64,000 bases of DNA from Dimorphilus gyrociliatus (lineage: Eukaryota; Annelida; Polychaeta; Dinophilidae). Each line of letters starts with the position of its first letter. The stretch's first letter is position 1. The position numbers and the translations under genes are program-made. Where the stretch lies: positions 24,186 to 88,185 of the forward strand of contig CAJFCJ010000061.1 in NCBI GenBank assembly GCA_904063045.1. Direction: 5' to 3'. This document shows positions 1 through 11,357 of the stretch, piece by piece. The notes under the pieces were generated by a model that saw nothing but the letters and a program-made list of their open reading frames with translations, was not told the DNA's origin and ran no database searches.

Positions 1-72
1 TTAAAAAAAATGTTACAATTTTTTTTTAAATTTGGATCTAAATAAAATTTTTTTTGTGAAACTGAAAATTAG

Positions 73-2392
73 ATATTTATGAAAAATATTTCTTTGAGTC
101 ATATCATAAACAGCATGGAAAATATGTCAAAGGTCATTTTAGAAAAAATATAAATTTAAAATGCAAATATATGTTTGATCAAAATAATCGATTTGAACCA
201 TTGAATAATCCTCCTTGGAATACTTTACAAAATTGCAGAGATTCTCAAACCTGTACACCTGGAAATTTCAAATGCAATATATATGGATATTGTATTGAAG
301 GAAAAAAGTTTGTGATGGAAATTTTGACTGTTTTCTAAAAGATGATGAATTAGAATGTGGTTTGTTTTTTTTGTTTTGTTTTTGTTTTTGAAAATTTAAA
401 TGTTATTCATTTCTAGAAAATTTCAGACCAAAAGGATTTTATCATTGTAAAAATAGTTCAATACATATCCCACTATCTGATGTTTGTGTTTTAAATATAA
501 AATCTAAATGCAGTTATGGAAATTCAATTTGTTCTGGTAAATTGTGCCCTATGGGTGATGATAAAGATAGTAGAATATGTCTTGTAACCTATATTTGCCC
601 TATTGGTTGTTTTTGCTCTTCTCCTTTTGATATTAGCTGCTATAAAATGATAAAAATACCAAAAGTAACAAAAGTAACAATAAAAGGATTAGAATTGATT
701 TCAATGCAACAATCTTTTGATGAAATATTTGATTTTTTTTTTAAAATAACAACACCATTAACACTTGTTAAATTAATAATAAAAAATTCAAATAATTTAA
801 CATTTTCAAAATTAAATCAATTTTTCAATTTGAAAATTTTACACTTGGAAAATACTGGAAAATTTTTATCAATTTTAAAAAATTCATCATTAGATCAACT
901 AAAATATTTGTATTATTTAAATTTATCAAACAATAACATCATTGAAATTGAACAGAACGCATTCAAAAATCTTGAATATTTAAATATTCTTGATATATCA
1001 TATAATAAAATAAAAGTTTTACATTTGAATTTGTTTGCAAATCTTTTTAATTTAATAGATTTGAAAATGGACAATTTAAATTTAGTTATCATTGATAAAT
1101 CTCCATTTAAAAATCTTGAAAAATTACTCAAATTATCACTGCAAAATACTGACATTCTAAATATTATTAACATTAAATCAGATATTTTTCAAAAAAATAT
1201 CAATTTAAAAATATTAAACAGTAAATACATGATTTTTTGTTGTTTTACTGACAAACTACAGAAAATGAAAGATTGTAAACCTAAAAGAACAATATTCATT
1301 TCATGTGGTCAATTAATTAATTCAAGAATTTTAAAAAGTAATTTTTTTTTCTTTTTTTTTAAATTTTCTCATTTTTCTTTGTTTGCAAAAGAAATTGTCT
1401 ACATTCTAATATTTTTTGGCTCTTTTGGTAATATATTATCATTGTATTTAAAGATAAAAAGTGTTAAAAGACCAACAAATTTATTTCAAATAAGTTTAAC
1501 AGCAGCAGATCTATTGCTTATTGTCTATCTGTCTATTATTGCTGTTTATGATGCAATTTTTCAAGATAAATATTTAGATCATGATTGGGAGTGGAGGAAT
1601 AGCAAAATGTGCAAATTTCTAGGTGTACTCAGTAGTTCATCATGTCTTTTATCCTCGATTAGTATGGTCTACTTGACAGTAGAAAAAACAGCAGCTGTTA
1701 AACAATATAAGATAATTCAGTACTTGAGTTTAAAATCTGTACTATTTGTCTTAGTCTTATCAGTGGGAATAACTGTGTCCTTAGCTGTATTTCCTCTTTA
1801 TTATAAGGTAAACAAGTAGAATGATATTGTTTTTATTTTTTCAAAAAAAAAATTCTATTTCTTCCATTTCTCTTTCTTTTTCAAATACCAGAATTATGCA
1901 AATAGATATCCATTATGCTTTTCACTTCATTTAACAAATGAAAAAAAAGCTGGATGGCTATATTCTCTTATTGTTTTTTCCTTATTACCTATTTTCCTTA
2001 TAGGTATAGTTGGCTATTTCTATCTTGAAATACTCAGAGAAGTCATAAAGAGTAGTCAAATCATTTCAAGGAAACAATTGTATTTAAGAGTGAAAAAAAT
2101 AGTCTTGATTGCCTTTATGATCATAACAACAAATGTAATAACCTGGTTACCTATTCTATTTTTAAGTATTGAACAAAAATTATAATCAATGATTAATTAA
2201 AATAGAAAATAATATTTTATCATATTTTTCTTAGGTATTTTAGCTGCATTTCAAAAAAGTCCATTAACACAAGAAACATACTTGTGGATATTTGTGTGTA
2301 TTCTACCAGTTAATTCTGTTTTAAATCCAATCATTTTTAATAGTTTTGAATTGAAAACTTTCATTCAAAATAGGAATACAGCTTCCAAGTAA
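73..2392 (+). CDS. LDLa-LRR-7TM receptor, GRL101/LGR-like (5' partial)
   Basis: Class A GPCR with a large ectodomain. Predicted exons are 73-359, 417-1807, 1892-2165 and 2235-2392, joined by GT-AG introns with matching phases. In order: an LDLa module (Cys-rich, ending CDGNFDCFLKDDELEC), a Cys-rich linker, LRRs (about 700-1150, with LYYLNLSNNNI and LNILDISYNKI), a Cys-rich LRR cap, then seven membrane segments. TM3 ends in TVEKTAAV in place of DRY/ERW, and TM7 carries NPIIF. The first exon opens at a splice acceptor, so upstream exons lie outside the window. The A run near 305 is one base short of the LDLa frame, which would break the product; since it is a homopolymer, an assembly indel is as likely as a mutation. 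The domain order matches snail GRL101 and relaxin-receptor-like LGRs, and the paralogue at 50322-53682 has the same layout. Ligand unknown. Confidence 0.85.
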
Positions 2393-2557
2393 ATATCTTT
2401 AACATTTTTTGTTTTTAAGTATACACAAAAATAACATTCTTTTTTTATTTTCATAAAAAACAACAACAACAAAAAGAGAACATTTATGTAAAAAATTAAA
2501 TTTTGAATATACAGAACAAGGTTAGTTCAATTTGTCAGAATAATATTTATTTAAATT

Positions 2558-3005
2558 TTGAAAATAAACAAACAAACAGTAAAGCAATTTTTCAAAAATT
2601 CTAAAAAAATTGGAGTAATATTTGAGAAAACTACAAATGAATATTCTACAGTGAACTTTAATAAAAAGGCAAACAACTTGCAAGAACTTTTCAAATTTTC
2701 ATCAAGAATGATAAATATAATTGATAAAATGAATAGCATTAAAATGACAATAAAAAATCTTGATGACAAATTATTTATCTATCAAGTAGATATATTTTAT
2801 TTGTTTGAATTTGTTTTTTTTTCTCTTTTTGTTATTAGACTTAATGTTTTTTTTTCAGAAAGAAATGAATAATGATCACGTGATGTATTCTCTTTTAATG
2901 AGAAAATCTAATATTGTGTTGACATATGACAGTACTTTTTGTCAAAATAACATCTATTTTATTATGTGTTATATAGACAAATTTTTAAAATGTTACAACA
3001 GTTAG
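2558..3005 (+). CDS. Small two-exon gene, unknown function (124 aa)
   Basis: Exon 1 is 2558-2785 and exon 2 is 2859-3005. The donor CAA|GTAGAT and the acceptor TTTTTCAG|AAA keep the frame. The product would be lysine- and asparagine-rich, mostly helical (NLQELFKFSSRMINIIDKMNSIKM), with no signal peptide or membrane segment. I do not recognise a family. It starts 165 bp after the receptor gene on the same strand, so it could be a separate gene or downstream exons of something else. Splice sites and codon continuity are the only support. Confidence 0.4.
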
Positions 3006-3571
3006 ATTAAATACAAATCAAAATGATGTTAGGCTTATTGAAATGAATTTGTGTGATTTTCTCAGAAGTTGTTGTATTTGAACAGCTATTGCTGAAGGGA
3101 AGCAATATTGTGCTGCTTCTACTCAAACTTAGTGAGCAACAAAATTTCAAGTTTAAATGATTTATACAATAGGAACTTAATTGAGTAGTTTTAGGAAAGT
3201 TCAATAGCAGAGTAGGAGTATTATTCTAGCAATTCGAATGTGCTAAAATATTTAGCTTGTTGCCATATGATGTTTCAAATCTTCTTCTCAAGTTGGGAGG
3301 TTAGAGGTAGAGGTGGAGGGAGAAACACTAAACCAATATCTAAGTATTTTTTCTACTTACAAATATAGAAATATTATTATTGAAATTGTCACGTGACATG
3401 TCATTTAAAGAATTAACGGTATTTCATAAATTGATATACTATACCTTGGTTTACTTATTTATTAGAAACAGTGTGATTAGCATAGTTTTTGCTTGTTTAA
3501 AAAAAAGAAACCTTTTATTAAATTTTTTCTTAAAAATCTCTGTTTTTCATGGATTTATCTAAGAAATGTTT
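3006..3571. other. Gene-free spacer with a degenerate repeat fragment
   Basis: No convincing coding region. About 3115-3215 resembles the repeat at 24925-25400 and 29310-29790 (shared words such as TTCTACTCAAAC and AGTTCAATAGCAGAGTAG). The short open frames here lack any family signal. Confidence 0.4.
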
Positions 3572-4520
3572 AGTTTTGTTACTTTTTGTACTTTGTTGTA
3601 TTGTAATTGTAGGAATTTCTGGTTCGTCACAACTGTAATCGTCCTTTCCAATCATTTACCAACTTGCCAAAGTACTGGTCCAAATAGAACCTTTAAAGTT
3701 CGTCCACAAATAGTCTAACAAAGGCAATTTCGGTAGAAATTGATTAACAAAACACCAGTATTTCGTCCAAAGAATATGTATTGAGTAAAATGAGCTTCTA
3801 GTTCTAAACAAGCTAGTTTAAACAACTAGCTGACGGTTAGAAAACTGAACTATCAACTGTTAATTTCGTAGGGTTTATATACTCTTTTAAGGGTTGATAG
3901 TTCACAAATTTCAATGTTCACAAAAACAAAAGTAACATTTGAAGACAAAGAAAAGTTCTAAATATGGTCATGTTTTTATTGTTTTCCTCTTCTAAATAAT
4001 AGTTGAATTTCGAAGGTTGGAGAGTTGCATAAGATGTAACAATTTTAGTAGGACAAGTCCAACAATCAAGAAAACATGTAGATTGTATATTTGACCGTTT
4101 TTATATTCTACCTTAATAATGATATTCAATTGATTGAGTTAGTAAATTTAGCATCAGCATATAAGGAGGAAGTATATCTGATTAATGCATGTTAAAAAGA
4201 ACAGTATTGTGTATACAATACTGTTGAATAGTGAATATAATCTAACCTTAGAATTTAAGCATAATTGATAATTAATTGAACTAGTTTTAGTTCGAAATCA
4301 TAAATTTATGGATTAATAAATTGTAATATTAATGCTAGGTTGCAAATAGCAAATATTCTTTATATAATTCAATAGGTTTTATTACTGCATAATGTGTATG
4401 CACTGCCCTATGCGAAACTAGGTCACTACTGCTTATCTTTATCAGTGCTATCTGCATAGTACAATACTGGTTCAATACTACTTCTCTATTGTAGAATATA
4501 GCTGACGAATGTATGTGTAC
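3572..4520 (+). repeat. Dispersed repeat R1, long copy 1
   Basis: Matches 34310-35245 along its length in the same orientation. It opens at TACTTTGTTGTATTGTAATTG and closes at GCTGACGAATGTATGTGTAC. No transposase or reverse transcriptase is visible. Inverted or partial copies occur at 24687-24900, 25615-25720, 44765-44870, 46550-46650 and about 58100. It could be a solo LTR or a non-autonomous DNA element; no terminal repeats or target duplication were found. Its right end coincides with the point where the neighbouring GPCR reading frame loses homology. Confidence 0.8.
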
Positions 4521-5060
4521 AATTGTAGTTGGTGAAACAGTACTATACGTCCAAAAATACAAATAGGAAGGCGGAAGAAGATCTAAAATATTACATACAA
4601 TAGTAACATTATCTTTGAAGTTAGTCTGGTAAGCATTCCAAGCCATAAGAGGAAGTATACAAATCACAATATTGAACAGCCACATACCAGCAAGTAAGAT
4701 AACTGCTCTCCTTATTGTCCATATTTTATGAAAATTAAAAGGATTTACAACTGCAATAAACTTTTCAAATGTAATTAGAGTCAATGTAAATGATGACACA
4801 GCAATAATTAATAATACTGATTGAGTCAGGAAAAGACAACTGTAAAAACTTGCTTGTTTATCAGTAAGATAGAAAAAGCATAAAACACTTATTGAATAGA
4901 AAATATCAGTAAAAGTCAATGCAGTAACACCAAAGTTCTCTAGTTTCCAAATATCTCTATTTATTGTGCGAATAGCAATTAAATTTCCATTTAAGATCAG
5001 ACCAAAAATCTGATTACAACTCATAAATGTCATTACAATCACTTGGTAGAAATTATCCAT
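4521..5060 (-). pseudogene. Rhodopsin-like GPCR, 3'-truncated by repeat R1
   Basis: The frame opens at ATG 5060 and encodes about 180 GPCR residues: TM1 with NGNLIA, TM2 with LTFTDIFYS, TM3 ending LITFEKFIAVVNPF (EKF in the DRY place), TM4 with GMWLFNIVICILPLMAW, and an extracellular loop with a cysteine before TM5. From 4520 downward the frame continues to a stop at 4335, but that part is repeat R1 sequence and not TM5-TM7. The gene therefore lacks its last membrane segments unless a distant exon replaces them. The ligand class cannot be told; the EKF motif and short N-terminus are all that is diagnostic. Confidence 0.7.
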
Positions 5061-5568
5061 TTTTAACAGAAATTTAGATAGTGCAAAGTTTTTGCTTAGT
5101 GTATATTCAAAAATTCAAAATGGCTGCTATTATTAACTTAATTCTCTCTTTTATATCTGATATTATAGTTCATAAGTTATTCATTACTTAATGTGCTCTC
5201 CTATAATTGTATAAACCTATCATATTGTTAAGAAATTGCTATGGATATTAGTGTTAAGAACAATAACTTAGTATAGGGTTCAAGGTCAATATTTTGTGTT
5301 TAGGATGAAAACACATACAAAGAAATTGTTTTTAAAATTCTATGTTTTTTAAGAAATATAAACTCATCTCTTCAAAAATTTGAAAGAAATACTGTAACTA
5401 TCTCCTTCAATTCTATAAACTTTTAGCAATGATAACATGCATCACTTTTCCATTGGGAATGGGAAAAAGAATAAATATTGGCAGTTTTCTCCAATAGATT
5501 CAATGCAGTTATTTTTCCTTGTTTCTATTTATCCCATATGCTGAAAATATTTTTCTGCTTCTTAATGC
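5061..5568. other. Gene-free spacer
   Basis: AT-rich sequence upstream of the truncated GPCR. I see no coding signal, array or recognisable repeat. Confidence 0.5.
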
Positions 5569-5976
5569 TTAATTTTTTTGATATTTTTTCAACTTCTTTT
5601 CTGATAAGAGCTTTTGAAAGACTGCAATTAAAGGTTCTTCATGTTTCAAAAAATCAACTAATAAATAGAAACAAGTATTTGGCATAGCTTTTATCTTAAG
5701 TCTTCTATGCCATCCCTCTACATCATTGTTAGTATGAATGCTCATTCCAAATACAGACCAATTAGCTGCAGTCCAAATTGAATTTGTAATGCAAGTCTTT
5801 TCAATATATTCATATAAATGTCTATATACATTTTTCTCCAAAGCTTCTCTTTTTAAGGTGGAAAAAGTAGGTGGAATCACTTGAGACGGAAGGAAAGGCA
5901 GGGCTAATAATTTTCTCATCATATTTTTTACATCTTTGCTAGTTTTATAGTCAGTTGCATATCCCAAATTATAAAA
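5569..5976 (-). pseudogene. MULE transposase C-terminal fragment
   Basis: Equivalent to the last exon of the MULE genes in this window: LALPFLPSQVIPPTF, WSVFGMSIHTNNDVEGWHRRLK (third catalytic acid, the E of NDVEG) and the tail LLSEKKLKKYQKN. The zinc finger, FLYWCH and first two catalytic exons are missing, and no terminal array adjoins it. It is a decayed remnant of a separate insertion. Confidence 0.75.
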
Positions 5977-6598
5977 ATTGAAACAGTTTTATTTCTCTTT
6001 TCCCAAAAAAAGAGGATGAGTTTTTCCCATACTCTTTTCCATCTTATTCCCCTATTTTATCAAACAACAGGAACGTTTATACAACCTAGGAAGTAACAAA
6101 CATAAATTTTGGTAAAAGAACAAAAGGAAAAATGTTGACTTTAAAACATTTTTCTCTATAATCTATCATTTACAAACATTTCAGATATCCATTAAAAGAA
6201 ATTTAATCTATTGCAACAAGTGTGAGTTTTTTTACTTCTTTTGGTGTCACTATTGTCTTTGAAATATTTCTCTTTATTTCTAAATGTATAAACAAGTTCA
6301 AAGCATAAAATGTTTAGATAATTATTTTCAAATTCCAATGGAAAAACATTTTGTAATAGGTTAATCCTAAGGCATAAACAATTGAAAAGAAATTGTATAT
6401 ATCAATCCTGAATTAATCCTCTTACTGAATGGGCCAAGCATCACTTCAGAATATAGTTCTATTTTTTTTACAAATTGGTTATATACTCATCTTCCCTCAA
6501 TTCTACATCTTTTCTAAGGAGCTGCAACAATGTGAAATGAAAAAAATCTTTTCCAAATGTTTTGAGAAGGATTTATAAGAAAAATATTGTTGAAAAAA
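5977..6598. other. Gene-free spacer
   Basis: AT-rich, with no supported gene or repeat before the array that begins at 6599. Confidence 0.4.
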
Positions 6599-7155
6599 GG
6601 GGCCGACAGAAAACGTCCCCAACAGAAAACATCCCCAAACTGACAGAAAATGTCCCCACACAGAGAGAAATTGTCACTTTTGCATAAAATAAAGTTAACT
6701 TTTTGGATTTTTGAATAAGTCTTTTTTTGAAACCTTACAATTTGAAATATATCAAACTTATAGAACTTCAATCTTGTTTTGACATTTTGTTGAATTTTTG
6801 GATTTGGTTAGTTTTAGAAACCAAATAGCAGATGTTATGCTAATGCTAGGTTTTTGAGCTAGGGTTAGGGTCAGGGTCAGGGTTAAGGTTATGTGAAATC
6901 ATAGAATTAGGCAAAGGGTTAGGTAAAATCATGGGATTCAGCTTATGGTAAGTGTCTGTTGTGAAATTTTGAAATTTTCAATCTGTACTTTTGTCAAAAT
7001 GGTTTGGGTTAGGGTTAGAGAGTAGCTTATATTCAGTATTTCTTCAAAAGTTGCAGAATTGGGCTATTGTTAGCTTGAAGATGTGTTTTGTCAGTTTGGG
7101 GATGTTTTCTGTTGATTTGGGGAGGTTTTCTATCAGTGTGGAGACATTTTTTGTT
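6599..7155. mobile_element. Short non-autonomous MULE with tandem-array ends
   Basis: The left end starts GGGGCCGACAGAAAACGTCC and holds four units with core CAGAAAAYGTCCCC (6599-6662). The right end (7081-7155) holds three to four units of the reverse complement (TTTGGGGATGTTTTCTGT and variants). Between them, 6690-6740 encodes on the minus strand a remnant of the MULE C-terminal tail (FQKKTYSKIQK), and 6855-7020 contains TTAGGG-like words. It is a deletion derivative of a full MULE. The right end is decayed and I could not settle a target duplication. Confidence 0.65.
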
Positions 7156-7370
7156 TCTCAGTTTAAAATATTTGATTTGGGGTCAGGTGTGAATGTACCC
7201 CAGGTGGGTGTGAACATACCCAGGTACATTCACACCCTATTTTTATATTTATTTTATTTTTGAATTTTTGAATAAACATGTACATTGACACCCCGTTTTC
7301 ATTCTTTTCCTTCATGATATATTTGTTAATATATTGATTAGATGGAATGCAGATATTAAATAGAAGAATT

Positions 7371-7482
7371 GGGGTGAAACTGCACCCAGGTGAAACTGTA
7401 CCTGAGTGAAACCATACCCATGGTGGGTGAAACTGTACCTGAGTGAAATCATACCCATGGTGGGTGAAACCATACCCATAAA
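7371..7482. repeat. Left terminal array of MULE B
   Basis: Tandem units GGTGAAACTGTACC / GAGTGAAACCATACCCAT, about seven copies with small substitutions. It mirrors 9617-9733. Confidence 0.9.
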
Positions 7483-7726
7483 AAGTATAGTTAATTGAAG
7501 ATGTATTAATACTAAGGACAGTGATATATAATCTAAGAAAATGATAATAAAGAACTATTGAAATATAAAAGATGAAAAATCTGGAAAAAGTGAGGATAAA
7601 AGAAAGAATACTATGGAGCATAAATGTATGATGTTTGAACTAAAAGTTCATCAGCCAATAGTCCTCTAAGTCTATAATTTTCCCAGATTTCAAATATTTT
7701 CCTCCCTATTTAATATACTGCTTTTT

Positions 7727-9237
7727 CTAATACTTGATAATCTTTTTCTCAGACAAAAGTTTTTGATAGATGATAACTAAATTTGCTTCTCTCTTTAGTT
7801 CATCTATCAGCCAATAAAATGATCCTTTAGATGCTACTTTATTATTCATTCTATTGTGCCATCCCTCAACACTGTTATTACTTCTTATGAACAATGCATA
7901 TATAGACCAATTTTCTGGTTTCCATATGGAATTAATAATCCAAGTAGCCTCAAAATATTCTAATAAATCTCCAAACTTTTCTTTTTCCATCAGTTCAGAT
8001 TTTAATCTGTAAAATGTTGGAGCAATGATATCAGCAGGCAAAAAACATAAGGCCATCAGCTTTCTCATGTCTCTCCAGTCTTCTCCTTTTTTCATATACT
8101 TCCCAGAGTAGCCAAGAGACTGCAGTAACATTCATTTAAAAGAAAAATTTGAAAAGTTGATTGAAAATGAATATTATACCTGAAGTTTCCTGTAGATTGC
8201 CTGTGTAAAATGGAAAACAGAACCATGAATTTTTGATTCTTGATATATTCTGGATACAGCTCTCCACAGACCCATCTAAAAATCAATTGTAATTTTCTCA
8301 GGTTGTGACATGCCAGTCAGATTTCTGATACTCTGAATTATGAAATACATTTTGAAAAGTTGAAAAATAAGTTGCTGATAATTATACCTTAAATGCCTTT
8401 TGATAGCTTTTTCTTTTTTTTGATGTCATAAAGATGAATGCTAAGGGAACATGTTTCATTTCTCCATCTTTTTTTACATAGCTGTGTATAGATAAGAGCT
8501 GATAAAATGGATCCTTCACAATCTTGAATGTTCCATCAATAAACCAGTGATTTGATTGACCAAGCAAATTAAGTTGGTGGCTGATAGCAAAAATAAGAAT
8601 TCTTTCTGTATTTCATAGATGTCATCTTGCAAAAAATCATCTGGAATGAAATCTTTATTTAAATCAAAGTCCACTTCTTTTGGTTCTTTGGGCCTTAGTT
8701 CTTGCCTTGTGAAATTAGCAACTCTTTTCAGATAATCAACATTTGGCAGAGAATCTGTATGATTGCTGTGCTTTAAAAGAATTGTTTCAGCTAATCTCTT
8801 TCCACTTGAACTTGTGTCACTTTTACACATTTTTTTCAAATCTTTTCTAATTCTGATGTCTGTGGTTAAATGGTCATTTTTACCATGAATGTGTTCTAAC
8901 TTTCCCTTTATGAATATTTTCCTCAACTCACTTAGACTTTCTGCATTTTGATGTTCATGTTCAATTGAATTTTTCAGTTTTCCATCCACATCACAAGTTT
9001 CTATGCCTGGATCTTCAGGTCTGATGGTCTGAAGGAGGCACTTTCTCTTTTCACAATCCAGACAAACTGATACCTTAGAATCTGAATGAAATAGCTGAAT
9101 TATTATAATAATCATATGGATTATAGAATGATACCTATGATGCATTTCTGATGAATAATTTCATTGCATAGCACACAGGATTTTCTCTTCTGTCTTCCAT
9201 GTACAACAAGCTTGCAATTTTTACATTTAACTGCCAT
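7727..9237 (-). pseudogene. MULE B transposase, four exons, no FLYWCH
   Basis: Exons (minus): 9237-9135, 9081-8388, 8332-8180 and 8119-7727, all with GT-AG borders at the positions used by the other MULEs here. Exon 1 encodes a PHD/RING-like finger (CKNCKLVVHGRQ...CVLCNEIIHQKC), completed by VCLDC in exon 2. Exon 2 goes from an acidic linker straight to the helical N-terminal region; the FLYWCH finger seen in C, D and F is absent. The first catalytic D is in WFIDGTFK, the second in TIDF, the third acid in NNSVEGWHNR. Damage: a frameshift near 8590 and a TAG right after TIDF in exon 3. Otherwise nearly full length, so recently inactivated. Confidence 0.82.
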
Positions 9238-9616
9238 ATTTCAATAATGACTGAAAATATTCATTATAAATAATGCTATCTAACAAACAGTTATCATTAG
9301 CATTTATTCAAAATGGCTGAACATTCTTTATCAAATAAATTCAATATTTTCCAAATGAAGATAAGATGCATAATGAAAATCTTAATACAACATTGAACTA
9401 GATTAAATTCCATATGAATTTACCTCTTTTCAATCCTCCAAGATAAACTTTGTCCAAATATATTCAGGAAATATGTTCTGACTTTCTAAGTAAACTCTTT
9501 CCAAAGTGAAAGTTTTCTTTTTCAATTTTAAAATGGCTGTCTTTTTATATTTTAACAATCTTTTTATTGTTTTTGGTTTAGTTATTATTATTTAATAATA
9601 TAAGATAACTAGGTTT

Positions 9617-9733
9617 CTTGTGGGTATGGTTTCACCCACCATGGGTATGATTTCACTCAGGTATGGTTCCACCCAGGTACAGTTTCACTTGCCATGGGTA
9701 TAGTTTCACTTGGGTACGGTTTCACCCACTCCC
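9617..9733. repeat. Right terminal array of MULE B
   Basis: Units GGGTATGGTTTCACCCACCA and variants, the inverse of the left array, ending ACGGTTTCACCCACTCCC at the target duplication. Confidence 0.9.
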
Positions 9734-10121
9734 TAAATAGAATACATATCTCAACAATATTAACTACTACTTTAAAAGAAAATGTTGTTGAAAGTGAAAT
9801 AGCAGCCATTTTAATAGTGGTAGTTTTATTAAATAAACTTTCACTTGGAATATTTATGCTTGCAAAGGTAAAGCTATATTTACTGAATAAATTTGGACAA
9901 AGTTCTTCTTGGAAGGGTTAGGAACAGAAGTAAGTATCTATATATAATCATTGAGATTGTTGATGCATGATATTTTGATGTAATGTATCATCTTCAATTA
10001 TGAAAAAGCTCAATATTTATCATAAATAAAATTTCAGCCATTTTGAATATTTGGAAAGGAGATTTATTGATAACTGGAAATTTTTTCAGATAACCATCTA
10101 CATTTGATTGGAGATTATAAA

Positions 10122-10221
10122 ATGGCTTTCAAATGTCACAATTGTTATTCAACAATTTATGGAAGGCAAAAATATTTGAAATGCAGCCTTTGTAAGAATC
10201 TTATTCATAGGAAATGCACAG
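10122..10221 (+). pseudogene. MULE E exon 1, PHD-like zinc finger
   Basis: ATG at 10122; reads CHNCYSTIYGRQKYLKCSLC then NLIHRKCT, followed by a GT donor at 10222. It parallels exon 1 of B (MAVKCKNCKLVVHGRQ). The rest of the gene resumes only after the inserted element A, 8.4 kb downstream. Confidence 0.75.
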
Positions 10222-10265
10222 GTATATAACTCTTTAATCAGCTTTCATGTAATTATATTTTTTTT

Positions 10266-10345
10266 AGAAAACGGCCAGGATTGAAAACAGCCAGAGGTCA
10301 GTTGAAAATGGCCATAGGCTTGATTGAAAACAGCCAAAGACTTAT
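10266..10345. repeat. Left terminal array of MULE A
   Basis: Four units with core GAAAACRGCCA. They pair in inverted orientation with the array at 18531-18637. Confidence 0.85.
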
Positions 10346-10756
10346 TTGTATATAGAAAATGATAAACATAATAATATTATTAAATAATTAACATATTTTT
10401 GATTGCATGATTTAAATGATTTTTTATGGGTTTGAGTGATAATATCAGTAGTAAATAAATTAACCAGTTTCTTTTTTTCAATAGTGTATGTTTCACTGAT
10501 TTTGAAACTTTCTGTTTGAAACCATTAGGTAATATTCATAAATTTAATAATTTAAACATGTGTTATAGCAAAATTACTGTGTGATTTATGTTACAATTAC
10601 AAACATCTCTCTTTATCCTTGTTTTCAGTTTTTTTCAGAAAATTTTGGATTGCTTTTTCATAGAAAGGGGTTTTGTTTTATGAGACCACTTTTAAAATGG
10701 CTCCTTGTTGCTTTTGTTGCCAAAAGAGAATATATAGAAAATTATGGATCCATGGG

Positions 10757-11150
10757 GTTGACAGAAAATGTCCATGAAAGAAAACGTCCATGAAAGAAAA
10801 TGTCCATGAAAGAAAACGTCCATAAACTGAAAGAAAACGTCCATTAAAATAAACTTCATTTAAATATAAATATGTGTTGAAAAAGTAAACCTTTGGTAAA
10901 AGAATATGTTAAACATATAATTAATAAATGAAATATTCACAAAAAAAATCACTTAACTTTTCCTATTAGCTTAATTTTTTAGGAATTATATTTCCTTATG
11001 GAGTGAAAGAAAACATCCATAAAGTGAAAGAAAACGTCCATAAAGTGAAAGTAAACGTCCATACAGTGAAAGAAAACGTCCATACAGTGAAAGAAAATGT
11101 CTATAAACTAAAAGTAAATATCCATGAACTAAAAGAAAACATGAATAAAA
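10757..11150. repeat. Duplicated left terminal arrays of MULE C
   Basis: Five units at 10757-10850 and about eight degenerate units at 10999-11150, core GAAAGAAAACGTCCAT. The lack of stops in the unit creates long spurious open frames on the minus strand. Confidence 0.88.
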
Positions 11151-11357
11151 ATAAATTTCATTTAAATGTAAATCTATATTGAAAAACAAGTTAATAGAAA
11201 ACTTTTTATATATACAACTTTAGGTTTACTATATAAATTGTGTATTGATTATTTGTAAACAACTTTAAAACAAAGACAAACTTTTTTCAAGTTTTACAAT
11301 TAAATGACCAGTGTTTTCAAGTAAAGTTTTTTGATATCAAGGTATTATCAATTATTT

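Larger units (their letters stand above)
7366..9733 (-). mobile_element. MULE 'B', complete ends, 9-bp duplication
   Basis: A 2368-bp element flanked by the identical 9-mer TAAATAGAA at 7357-7365 and 9734-9742. Both ends are arrays of about seven units with core GGTGAAACYRTACCCA, in opposite orientation (7371-7482 and 9617-9733). It carries one minus-strand transposase gene. The 9-bp duplication and D..D..E transposase fit the Mutator superfamily. It is inserted into the 5' region of element E. Confidence 0.88.

Noticed and set aside
6850-7015. TTAGGG-like words suggesting an interstitial telomere
   Set aside because: Few, irregular copies inside a MULE-derived element; similar words are part of the MITE bodies.
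7377-7482. Possible CRISPR-like array of short repeats
   Set aside because: Units are contiguous with no unique spacers, mirrored at the other end of a transposon, in a eukaryotic genome.
7163-7621. 152-residue minus-strand frame over 7163-7621
   Set aside because: It runs through the E-type and B-type terminal arrays; repetitive residues come from the units, not from a protein.
10986-11189. Open frames made of repeated YGRFLSLYGRFLSL-like residues (also at 13838-14111)
   Set aside because: They are translations of the terminal arrays of MULE C; the unit has no stop codons. Not genes.
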